Assembly (NCBI GenBank): GCA_043228905.1 | Contig: JBHGNT010000004.1 | Location: 8,990,001 to 9,054,000 of the forward strand | DNA from: Azolla caroliniana | Taxonomy: Eukaryota > Polypodiophyta | Length of the DNA: 64,000 bases | Direction: 5' to 3' | Part shown: positions 54,781 through 64,000 of the stretch, one piece after another | How positions within the stretch are numbered: position 1 is the first letter of the stretch | How the letters are laid out: each line of letters begins with the position of its first letter | Translations under genes and position numbers: made by a program | Notes under the pieces: model-generated | Databases searched by the model: none | Told to the model about the DNA's origin: nothing | What the model saw: only the letters and a program-made list of their open reading frames with translations

Positions 54781-55163
54781 AGCATCTCCGAAAAATGTTG
54801 CAACTTGTCTGACCCGAGTGGCTTGGTGAAGATGATGGCAACCTGCCAATCCGTTCAAACTTACCGGAGTTCGACTTCACCGCTGAGGACCCGTGCTCGC
54901 ACGAAGTGATAATGCATTTCAATGTGCTTCGTCCGAGCATGGAACACGAGGTTCTTGGCCAGCTGCATGCTACTCATGTTGTCGTAGTAGATCGGGATCG
55001 GAGTCGGTACGTCAATTCGGAGGTCTTGTAGCAGTCGCCAAAGCCATATGTCTTCACAGGTAGCAATGGTAGCGCCTTGGTACTCAGCCTTAGTGCTCGA
55101 TAGAGCCACTATCAGCTGCTTTTTGCTGCTCCACGCACTAGTCACGCTACCCAGAGAGAACAT
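54781..55163 (-). pseudogene. Copia-E RNase H
   Basis: [49 protein letters not shown] and [16 protein letters not shown]. The catalytic E of the usual STEAEY is K here, so activity should be lost. Confidence 0.88.
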
Positions 55164-56457
55164 GAAACCGGAGGTGGAACGACGATCCGACGCATCACCG
55201 GCCCAGTTGGCATCTGTATAACCGACTAGTTTTTTAGTTATACCATGTCAGTATAACAGTCCCCGATCCTTCGTGCCGCTCACATATCGCAATAGTCGAT
55301 GCAGGCACTAAAGGTGCTTGACGGTTGGCTTCTGCATAAACTGTTGGTTTGGTTGATCGTTAAGTAAATAAGGCTTCTAACAATTTGTCGGAATCGTCTC
55401 TCATTGTAGGCCGGTCCAGAGTCAGGATGAAGCTTCAGGTTTCGGTCCAGGGGTGTGGAGACCAATTGGCAATCCGTCATGCCGAACTTGTACAACATAT
55501 TCAACACATAGTGTTGCTAAGGTAACAAAATGCCATCGGGGGTGTGGATCACTTCGATCCCAAGGAAGTAATGAAGGTCCCCCAGGTCATTCATTTTGAA
55601 TGCGTCCGCCAGTTGGACTTCCCTCGGCCAATTTTAGCGAGTCCGGGTCCAGGTCCGGTGATGACTAGATCATCCACATATATCAATATGTACAACAAAC
55701 CTCTCCGAATGAACAATGAAGAATCAGACTTCAAGGCCTCAAACCCCATCTTACGCAACTAGTGCGTGATTATCTAATTCCAAGCTTGGGGGGCTTGCTT
55801 CAAGCAGTAGAGCGACTTCTTGAGTCGGCACATAGCCCAGTTGTTCATCTCCAGCGGAAATCTGGGGGGTTGGATCATATAGACTTGTTCTTCAAGATCG
55901 CCTTGAAGAAATGCATTCTTCACGTCCATTGGTGAAGATGCCACCCCCCCCCCCCCCCCCCCCCCTTGCCACAACAACCGCCAACACCACATGGACAATC
56001 GTCATTTTCGCTACCGGAGTGAAGGTCTCGTTGTAGTCGATTCCGTGGGTATGTGTGTATCCCTTCGCCACTAGCCGGGTCTTGTACCGGTTGACGGAAG
56101 CGTCAACATTATACTTTACCTTGTATACCCACTTCTAGCCGATCAGTTTCCAATGTCGGGGAGGGTCAACCAGATCCCAGGTGTCATTGGCATCGAGTGC
56201 CCGCATTTCTTCCTCCATAGTGGCACGTTGGTTTGCATCTTTCGCCGCTTCTGCGTAGCTCTACGGCTCACGCACTTCTACCACTGTCGTCATGTACGCA
56301 TAATGATGCACCATGTACTCATTATACCCATACTACTTCACGAGATTCTTCTGGCAGGTAGATCGACGTAACTTCTCGTTTGCCGATTTAAGGGCCCTCT
56401 TGGCTGACTCGGACTTCGTCTCCGAAGGTCTGTCTTTGTTTTGTTCAGAGTCGGATT
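55164..56457 (-). pseudogene. Copia-E reverse transcriptase and linker
   Basis: [20 protein letters not shown] and [18 protein letters not shown] are clear, and IYVDDLVI is present near 55660-55690. A run of 22 C (55944-55965) replaces the normal bases before the MDVKNAF block and puts Gly codons there. Several stops and frame changes occur. The linker is cut at 56457 by a solo LTR. Confidence 0.85.
55944..55965 (+). repeat. Poly-C run inside Copia-E RT
   Basis: Twenty-two C. It may be an expansion or a sequencing artefact. Confidence 0.85.
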
Positions 56458-57011
56458 TGTTGGGAATTCCGTCCCTCTGGATGGGATCTGAATGAGAATC
56501 GAACAAGGCAGTTTGGATGAGTTGAAGGAAAGAACTAGACCAGATGGATCTAGAAGATATCCGGAAACCCGATCGGATGGATTCGGTTGGTATCCGGTTA
56601 GACATTAGTTTATGTATATGTTCTGATGTGACGGTTTCAGGTCATCTTTGCAAATAGTCCTAAAGTTATATAAGTATAAATATAACTAGGGTAACAATGT
56701 TCATTAAGGTTGTTATCATTATTGTTGTACAGAATGAGAGAGAGAGTGAAATAGAAAGAAATTTCTATTGTAACCGCCGATTGGCGAAGACAGAGCTTGA
56801 GGTCATTGCCTCTGAGTGTCACACCATTGTACCCTTCTTCTCTCATAGTGATAGTTGGAGTCTGTGGGCTCCCGTGGTTTTTACCTATTAGGGTTTTCCA
56901 CGTTAACATTTGATGTCGTCTTTGTTTTCTATGTAAGTGCATTGCCACTTTTTGTTTATTTCTTCCATCGTGCGTTTGAGACTTGGTTGTGGCCGAGCAC
57001 TATTTTCTACA
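56458..57011 (+). mobile_element. Solo LTR 1 (Tork-like family), 554 bp
   Basis: TGTTGGGAATTCC...TTTTCTACA, with GGATT at 56453-56457 and 57012-57016. It shares GTGGGCTCCCGTGG and AGGGTTTTCCACGT with solo LTR 2 and the Copia-F LTR. Confidence 0.93.
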
Positions 57012-58088
57012 GGATTTGCTCCGATTTGACTTGTCTCTGCCAGTATCGTATTCCGACATTTTCTTCTTCCTCTTCTCTTTGCGCGTGAACCGTCTCCTCG
57101 GTTCCTTGCACGGAGAGAGCACAACTGAGTCTCCACTACCTGCTGACTCATCATCCTGTTGGTCTTTGCGACTCGGCTCTTCATTCGAACCGCTTAGCCG
57201 GAAGGAGATCGGACTCTCATCTTGAGTGTTGAACACTTCTTCATTATCGTTTGCCCGGCTAATTTCGGGCTCATTGGCCTCATCCTTTGTGATCGGGTAA
57301 TCAGAGTTGTTGGGGGTCGGAGCCGGAGTTGGAGTCGGTATGGAGTACCATGTAGCCGACTCATCAAACTCGACATCGTGGCTTACTCGAACATGTTTGG
57401 TCTGGGGGTTATAACACTTATACCCCTTCTATTCATGTGAGTAGCCAACCAAAATGAATTTCTCCGACTTCAGGGCCAGCTTTCTCCGCCTCTCCTCCAG
57501 CACATGCACATAGGCAATACTGTCGAATATCCTTAGGTGTCGTAAATTTGGCGTCCGCCCGAAATACAGTTTGTGTGCCAACACCTTCTCCCCGATCTGA
57601 TTTGGACGTAGACGGCCGTCAAGACCTCTTTGGTCCAGTAGAACTTAGGCATTCTCTTCTCCTCCAGCATTGCCCGTGCTGCCTCGACGATCGACCGATT
57701 CTTCCTCTCGGCTATGAAGTTCTGTTTCGGCCTGATTGGCAGCTGAACTCCCTTCGAATTCCTTTCTGCTGCAAATAACTACTGAATTGGTCGGAAAAGT
57801 ATTCCTTTCCGCCATTCGACTGCATGGACTTGATCTTCCTGTCCGTTTCCCATTCGACAAGACTTTGCAAGTTCCGGAAACAGTTGAAGAACTCGCTTTT
57901 CTACTCAATGAGATAGATCCACGTGTGCCGGTTGTAGTCGTTGATGAAGGAGACGAAATATCGGCTCCCGCCAAGATTGACATTTTGTGCCGGTCCCCAT
58001 ACATCCGAATGTATCATGTCAAGCTTGTTATGGCTCCGGTTTCGCTCGTTGGCAAATGGAAGTCGGTGTTGTTTCCCAAGTTGGCAAC
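57012..58088 (-). pseudogene. Copia-E integrase
   Basis: Minus strand reads HSDVWGPAQNVNLGGSRYF and FINDYNRHTWIYLIE (57900-58030), then a GGKEYFS-type segment and IAERKNRS (near 57690), so the catalytic E survives. The block normally reading NGVAERKNR is NFIAERKNR. Frame changes occur on both sides. It is flanked by two solo LTRs. Confidence 0.83.
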
Positions 58089-59114
58089 TGTTGGGAGATA
58101 GGTCCCTTCGGATGGGAAGAGAGAAGAACAGTGCCGATGAACAAACTGGCCGAGGCCGAAACCGTATGACGAGTACTCGGCTACGGAGAGACAGATGGTG
58201 CAGACCCAGTGAGGACCGGATGAGGAGTACCCGGCTACGGAGAGCCGGATGGTGCAGACCCGGTGAGAACCGGATGAGGAGTACCCGGCTACGGAGAGCC
58301 GGATGATGCAGACCCGGTGAAGACCGGATGAGGAGTACCTGGCTACGGAGAGCCGGATGGTGCAGACCCGGTGAGGACCGGATGAGGAGTACCCGGCTAC
58401 GGAGAGCCGGATGGTGCAGACCCGGTGAGGACCGGATGAGGAGTACCCGACTACGGAGAGCCGGATGGTGCAGACCCGGTGAGGACCGGATGAGGAGTAC
58501 CCAGCTACGGAGAGCCGGATGGTGCAGACTCGGTGAGGACCGGATGAGGAGTACCCGGCTACGGAGAACCGGATGGTGCAGACCCGGTGAGAACCGGATG
58601 AGGAGTACTCGGCTATGGAGAGCTGGATGGTGCAGACCCGGTGAGGAATGCTCACCGGATGAAGAGACATATTCGTAAATATGTTTCTGAGAGTCCATCG
58701 TGGCTATATTTGTAAATAGCCGAAAAGTCATATTAGTATAAATATGACTTAGGGCAAACTTTATTTACTGTTGTTGTCATTCTTGTTGGTGCAAGGGAGA
58801 GAGACAACGCGTAACTGTGTATAGAGAGAGAGAGAGAGAGAAAGAGGTCGTTGCCTCTGTTGTAACCACCGCCTGTGGCGAAGATCGTGAGCACGAGGTC
58901 ATTGCCTCCGTGAACTCACTGTTGTACATTCTAACATAGTGATAGTTTGCAGCCTGTGGGCTGCCGTGGTTTTTTCCCTAGTTTGGGTTTTCCACGTAAA
59001 CATCCTATGTACTCTTCTCTTCTTCGTGTCATTCAGTCTTTCCCGTTTTCTATGTATGATTTTAAGCTCGGTTGTGGCCGAGCGTTGTGCATAAGGAGCG
59101 TTGAGTTCCCGTCA
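58089..59114 (+). mobile_element. Solo LTR 2 (Tork-like family), 1026 bp
   Basis: TGTTGGGAGATAGG...TTCCCGTCA, with GCAAC at 58084-58088 and 59115-59119. It is the same family as solo LTR 1 but longer because of a 54-bp tandem array. Host Copia-E sequence resumes after the right repeat as CTTCACAAAATT. Confidence 0.93.
58150..58660 (+). repeat. 54-bp minisatellite in solo LTR 2, about nine copies
   Basis: Unit CCGGATGAGGAGTACCCGGC plus GCAGACCCGGTGAG-type remainder. Copies step by exactly 54 bp (for example 58217, 58271, 58325). Because 54 is divisible by 3, frames stay open on both strands, which makes long false ORFs. Confidence 0.95.
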
Positions 59115-59140
59115 GCAACCTTCACAAAATTGGGCCTTCC

Positions 59141-59595
59141 TGTTATGGGCATGACCATAGAATATCCCGTGGTGAGAATTTACCGTAGTATTCTATACAC
59201 ATGGATAAAGTGTGAGGGTTAAATGAGAGTGTAAAGAAGAGGAGGATTAATTTTAATACTCAGGATTGAGACAACCCATTAGGCCAAGTGTGAACTTGCA
59301 TGGGGGCCTTAGTTCTGGCTATAAATATGAGGCCTAGCTACCCTCATTTGACACATTATCTACTATGTTGAGACTCTGACATTGTGGTGGGTCAACACTT
59401 GTAGTGAGTGCGTCAGCACCAGGTAGGACTCGATGCCACGACGGTGGTATGGGACGTTGATCGAGGCTCGAGTCTGTCTCAATCCCTTCGCTCGGGGGTG
59501 GTCGGGTGGATCGACACCCTTCTTTCTCTCTCTCCGTTGTTATTTATCTATCTTTGATCCTTATTATATGCTTCCATTAGATCTTAGCTCTAACA
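59141..59595 (+). mobile_element. Solo LTR 3, 455 bp, another family
   Basis: TGTTATGGGCATGACC...TTAGCTCTAACA, with CTTCC at 59136-59140 and 59596-59600. CTATAAATATGAGG near 59320 is a likely TATA box. Confidence 0.92.
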
Positions 59596-61091
59596 CTTCC
59601 GGCCACTAAATTTCGGTAGTCCGAACACCACCTGTTTCGATTGCAGATCTTGAAGCCTCTGGTAGTTGACGTGGTTGATCCACTTGTGCCATAAGTCGAT
59701 GTCCGATTGGACTTTTTGTCGTTTTGCAAATAGAGTGGTATCAACTTCATTGGTGTCGAGGATAAACATCCTCCCGTCCCCGAACCCTTGCATGATGATC
59801 TGGCCGTCTTCCTCGATGAAGCACCCGAGGTGTGTAAACCGCACTTGCATCCCCTGGTCGACGATCTGTCCGACCGACACCAGGTTCTTTTGTGATTGTT
59901 GGAACATTTAAAACATTCATTAGCTTGCCCTTTTGTCCAACATGGCTTAAAGTGGGTGAGGGGTGTCGTCTCCAATTTCGACAACTCCCGGTTGCTCCGG
60001 TTTTTCTAGAAATGAGAACCACTCTTCGTGGCTCGTCATGTGGTTAGACACTTTGGAGTCAACGTACCACACTTCCTCCGATGTGGAAGTGGTATTCTTC
60101 ATCAAGTTCGCCTTGTATTTCATCACAAAGGTTGGACCTTTTTCAGTCTTTTCGGTTTCGTATCCTTCCGGTCCTTCTGTGTAGTGCGAGCTTTGTCGGT
60201 TCCCTTGTCTGGCCTTACCGGATCTGGATTTATCCGAATCAGAGCGCTTCTTCCAGCACTCGCTCTCACGGTGACCTTTCTTGCCACAATACCAGCATTC
60301 CGTGTCAGTCTTCCCTTGGCGTTTTCCAATGCCGCTTTGACTCCCCCTACTTGTGGAGGGTCCAGAATTGTTGTCGGCACTATCTCTGTGCCTTCGGTTC
60401 TGCTCTTGACGGCCGCCGCTAATGTGTGCCGACCCACCTCGTCCTCCACGCCCACCGGGCCGATCCGCCTCCGTGCACAACATCTGGTTGTTCGATTAAA
60501 TGGTCTTTGACCCACTCGCGTGGTTTTATTCAACCATTAGCATTGATTGCAGGTCAAAGAAGGATGGTGGCTTCTCCTAGGTGCAAATCACAGTTCAGTT
60601 TGGCACGTACCATTGTGCTAGAACATGGAGGTAGATCTAGACCTTCTCTTCTTCGTCCACCGTCACGTTGATGGAACCGAGCGCGTCATAGATATCCTTT
60701 ATTTTAGGTGGTATAGTTGGGAGCTGACATATCTCGCTGTCGGATGTTGTTGAGCTGCTGTCGGAGCTGCAACTTCCGGGTCGTCGCGCTTGCTGTTGTC
60801 ATGGTGTAGCTCGCCACAACTGTTTTCCTTCTGGCCCGGCGTTGCCCAAAGTGACAACTAGCGTCTCCCAACTATCTGGGAGGGAACTGAGCAGGAGCAA
60901 TGCAAGTACCTCGTCAGCCAGAGGTACTTCAAACGAAGTTGTTTGATTTATGAGTCCTTGAAATGCATTCATGTGCTCTGCCATGTTGGATCCGTCATGA
61001 TATCGGAGCCTCACTAGCTTCCAAAATACCGAAACACGATTTACGACGTTTTTACTCTCGAGCATAGTGGCAAATTTCTCCCAGATCACAT
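59596..61091 (-). pseudogene. Copia-E gag, knuckle, protease and pre-integrase
   Basis: 61091 to about 60790: gag with VFWKLVRLRYHDGSNMAEHM and ADEVLALLLLSSLPDSWETL. 60483-59947: an Arg/Gly region, an intact CCHC knuckle (CWYCGKKGHRESEC) and protease VWYVDSKVSNHMTSHEEWF (K for G in the triad). 59907-59590: LVSVGQIVDQGMQVRF, DLWHKWINHVNYQRL and LPKFSGRKC. Frames shift between parts. Confidence 0.87.
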
Positions 61092-61262
61092 TGTTGGGAA
61101 ATCGGTCTCTCCGGATGGGATCCGGTGATGAATAAAGAGGACCCAGTGAGAACTGGAAAAGATCCGGAAACCGGAGGAGACCTGGTGAGAACCGAAAGAG
61201 AAGATAGATTTGTAAATATGTCTTGAATAAGCCCATTGAGGATATTTCTGTAAATAGCCCTA

Positions 61263-61954
61263 TGTTGAGAAATCGATGCGGAATAGATCACAATAAACGA
61301 ACTACGCGCTGAAATATGAATCACAGAAATGCTAGAAAAAACAAGACAGACAACCGTGCACAAAGATTTACGTGAAAACCCTAAAAGCGGGGGAAAACCA
61401 CGGGTGAACAGATTCTTCACTATAAGTAGTGGATATACAATACAAAGATGATTACAACACTCTCTCACGAGTGCATCAGCCGCACAGGGCTCTTCACGTC
61501 TGCTGTTACACACACAGCTATGGCGTGGCTCACACTTCTCTCTCTCACGCTCTCTTGCATTTTACAACTTCTGTTCTTACGCAGTTCATCACTCTACTCC
61601 AATTACACTAAAGTTTGCCCTAGTTGCGTATATACTTACGCAACTTTCTGGCCATTTACATACCTAACCCTCGTGGGGCGCACACTTAGACTATTTACAA
61701 TTATAGTCTCCCGAGTTGGCTATTTACACGATTTCGGTTTCGGCCTCGGCCGAGTCACTCATCAACTTGGCTCCTCTCTCTTTCCCATTTGGAGGGACTT
61801 GTTTCCACACATCATCATCATCATTATTACTATAATAATAACAGTCAACTCTTCGACTGTTGGCTTTCCGAACAGTCGGATCATCCCTATCATCGACTGT
61901 CGGCTTTCCGATCAGTCGGTTCTTCCTCCCACTAGAGGGACATATTCCCAACAC
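61263..61954 (-). mobile_element. LTR 4 inserted in the Copia-F LTR, 692 bp
   Basis: Ends TGTTGAGAA...TTCCCAACA are near-perfect inverted. Minus strand has AGGGTTTTCACGTAAAT and GTGGTTTTCCCCCGC, typical of Tork-like LTRs, so the sense is probably minus. Only a 3-base CTA overlap is seen at the target, so the duplication has decayed. Confidence 0.75.
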
Positions 61955-62257
61955 TAAATTCATATAACTATAAATATGACTTAGGGCAATCACTTTAATA
62001 TGATGAGTGTATTGTTGTTATATATCGCTGTAACTGTTGTACAGAGTGAGAGTGAGAGAGAGAGAGACATACAGAGTGATACTCTGTTGTAACCGCCATT
62101 GTGCGAAGAAAAAGAGCTCGAGGTTGTTGCCTCCGAGTTTCTGATTATACCCCTTCTCTTCATAGTGATAGTTCGGAGTCTGTGGGCTCCCGTAATTTTT
62201 CCCTACTAGGTTTTTCCACGTAGTTCGGAGTTTGTCGGCTCTCGTGGTTCAGAGTCT

Positions 62258-63097
62258 GTGATCGAAGAAGAAGAAGAAGAAGAAGAAGACACTAGAACCA
62301 GAGTAGATCCCGAATCAGATGAGGATGAGGATCAGACGGAGGAACTGACAGTCAAAAACCAAGGACAGAGATATCCTCTCTGGGAGAGAAGAGGCCCCCG
62401 AAAATTTCCGAATGCAGAGCATGTGTTGCTAACCGATGAGGCGGAGCCGGAAAGCTCTGAAGAAGCAAGGGGAGACACCCACAACCGCAAGTGGTTGAGT
62501 GCCATGCAGGATGAGATGGTTTCCCTACATGAGAACCACACATACGAATTGGTGGAGTTGCCGAAAGGAAAGAGGGCACTCCGGAACAAGTGGGTGTACA
62601 AGCTGAAACTGGGAAACGCTGGAAATCCACCAAGGTATAAGGCTCGAATCATGGTGAAGGGCTTCCAACAGAAGAAAGGAGTGGACTTCGCTGAGACCTT
62701 TGCCCTAGTAGTAAAGATGGCATCCATCCGGACGGTATTGGGCATGGATCTAGAGGTAGAGCAACTGGACGTCAAGACGGCATTCCTACACGGAGATCTC
62801 GAAGAAGAGATCTACATGCATCAACCGGAAGGATTTGAGAAGAAAGGGAAGGAGTACCTGGTGTGCCAGCTAAAGAAGAGCTTATACGGACTAAAGCAAG
62901 CTCCCCAGCAATGGTACCGGAAGTTTGACTCCTTCATGACCGATCAAGGGTACCACAAGACGCAGGCCGATCACTGCATGTTTGTGAAGAAATTTGATGG
63001 AAGAGATTTCCTGATATTGCTCCTATACGTGGACGACATGTTGATTGTCGGACGAGACCAAGTCAAGATACGGATGCTCAAGAAGGCGCTTAACTAG
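62258..63097 (+). pseudogene. Copia-F linker and reverse transcriptase
   Basis: A run of nine Glu codons (GAAGAA repeats) begins the frame. Then LSAMQDEMVSLHENHTYELV, LRNKWVYKLKLGN, VKGFQQKKGVDFAETFA, LDVKTAFLHGDLEEEIYM, LYGLKQAPQQWY and the intact active site LYVDDMLIVG (63026-63055). A TAG at 63095-63097 replaces Q. Wording differs from Copia-A to Copia-E and fits the TNT1/Tork group. Confidence 0.9.
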
Positions 63098-64000
63098 ACC
63101 TTCTCAATGAAAGACTTGGGTCCGGCAAAATAGATACCGGGGATGCACATCATCCAGGACCGGTCGAAGAAGCAATTGTGGCTGTCACAGGAAAAGTATG
63201 TGACAAAGGTGCTTCAGAGGTTAAACATGTTAAAAGCAAAACCGGTCAGATCGACACTACCGGCAAACTGCAGATTATCCAATAAGAAAAGCCCGAAGAC
63301 AAAGGCAGAGAAGGCGGATATGATGAAGATTCCATATGCCTCTACGATCAGGAGCTTGAGGTACGCAATGGTGTGTACTCGACCGGATATTGGATACGCA
63401 GTTGGAATGGTGAGTCGGTTCATGACCAACCTCGGAAAAGAGCACTAGAATGCAGTAAAATGGATACTCCGATACTTGAAGCGCACTTCGATTATGTGCC
63501 TCCAATTTGGCTCTGGTAAACCCCTCATGGAAGGCTTTACCGATTCGGATATGTCGACTGATGTGGACACCATCCGATCAACCTCCAGATATGTCATGAC
63601 CTATGCAGGGGGAGCCGTTTCATGGCAGTCGAGGCTGTAGAAGACGGTTGCGTTGTCCACCATGGAGGTGGAGTACATGGCAGTCGTGGAAGCCGACAAG
63701 GAAATATTATGGATGAAGGACTTCATCAGAGAGCTAGGGATCCGGCAAGAGGAATATTGGCTCTACTGCGACAGTCAAAGTGCCATCCACCTTGCAAAGA
63801 ACGTGGCATACCATTCTAGAACAAAGCACATCTAGCGCATGTACCACTGGATCCGAGAGCGAGTTGAAGATTGAGAGTTCATGCTAACGAAGATCCACAC
63901 GTAGGAGAACGGGTCAGATATGTTGACCAAGGTGCTGACACCCGACAAGCTGAACGCATGACGAAAGCGGATCGGATTTACAAGACATTCCATACCGGAG
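63098..64000 (+). pseudogene. Copia-F RT end and RNase H, broken
   Basis: Continues with SMKDLGPAK, LRYAMVCTRPDIGYAVGMVS, a GFTDSDMSTDVDTIRSTS segment, STMEVEYMAVVEADKEILWM and YCDSQSAIHLAKN. It is broken by stops at 63132, 63447, 63638, 63833 and later. The final part (ENGSDMLTKVLTPDKL) ends near 63957, and a purine tract has not been reached. Confidence 0.87.

Larger units (their letters stand above)
53739..61091 (-). mobile_element. Copia-E, minus-strand Copia element with four LTR insertions
   Basis: Same family as Copia-A and Copia-B. From right to left: gag (61091 to 59947), pre-integrase, integrase, RT, RNase H, C-terminal extension, purine tract and 3' LTR. It is interrupted by solo LTRs at 56458-57011, 58089-59114 and 59141-59595, and by Copia-F at 61092. 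Its 5' LTR would lie beyond the window. Confidence 0.9.
61092..64000 (+). mobile_element. Copia-F, Tork-like Copia element with gag-integrase deletion; runs off right edge
   Basis: Starts TGTTGGGAAATCGG inside the gag of Copia-E. The 5' LTR (61092-61262 and 61955 to about 62225) is split by LTR 4. It is joined almost directly to the pol linker and RT, so gag, protease and integrase are missing. The right LTR is outside the window. Confidence 0.82.

Noticed and set aside
58150-58660. CRISPR-like regular repeats
   Set aside because: The repeats are head-to-tail without unique spacers, in a plant LTR.
57901-58731. Long repetitive minus-strand ORF (276 codons) and three other long frames
   Set aside because: They arise from the 54-bp tandem array, whose length is a multiple of three; the same array is open in several frames on both strands and lies inside a solo LTR.
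58089-59595. A single 1.5-kb LTR
   Set aside because: Two separate perfect duplications (GCAAC and CTTCC) and 26 bp of host Copia-E between them show two independent insertions.
61955-61959. A 5-bp target duplication for LTR 4
   Set aside because: Left CCCTA and right CTAAA do not match; only CTA overlaps, so no 5-bp duplication is claimed.

Overview
This window is nuclear DNA of a land plant, most likely a flowering plant; the species cannot be named from the sequence. Evidence: two intron-rich genes with GT-AG introns (a class III secretory peroxidase with the standard three-intron layout, and a RAD54B/Rdh54-type Swi2/Snf2 ATPase), plant telomere units (CCCTAAA), tRNA-iMet-type primer sites of plant Copia elements, and dense nested LTR retrotransposons.

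Layout. 1-3172: a minus-strand Copia element (Copia-A, left end outside the window) with its 5' LTR, abutting a fragment of a second LTR of the same family. 3590-26600: a nested stack. The old plus-strand Copia-B is split in its RNase H by Gypsy-A (3962-16895, minus). Gypsy-A is itself split by Copia-C (4957-10465, plus). The 3' LTR of Copia-B (17752 onward) is split by Copia-D (17935-26383, minus), whose integrase region has been replaced by part of Gypsy-B (about 19664-24459, plus). Flanking repeats support Gypsy-A (ACGT), Copia-C (CTCTT) and Copia-D (CCTAT). 26601-27284: a LINE-like reverse-transcriptase tail between CT microsatellites. 27285-33460: AT-rich, gene-poor DNA with a promoter-like stretch rich in AGGGTTT motifs and one solo LTR (30552-30903).

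33545-35988: peroxidase gene, 4 exons, 331 aa. 37374-46296: RAD54B-like gene, 20 exons in the model built here, 1094 aa, open across every junction; its N-terminus carries an unusual repeated SDHVLL motif. 46297-50067: intergenic, with a decayed copy of the 26.6-kb LINE-like tail, a truncated LINE whose 5' junction carries three telomere units, and a local 220-bp duplication.

50068-53672: truncated Gypsy-C. 53739-61091: minus-strand Copia-E, broken by three solo LTRs with perfect 5-bp target duplications (GGATT, GCAAC, CTTCC) and by Copia-F, a plus-strand Copia element that runs off the right edge and whose LTR holds a further LTR.

Apart from the two host genes, all recognisable coding sequence is retroelement gag-pol, and almost all of it is broken by stops, frameshifts or altered catalytic residues. 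The three Gypsy elements belong to one lineage whose RT and integrase look unlike the common plant Ty3 clades. The two host genes are in the same orientation, about 1.4 kb apart, and show no functional link.
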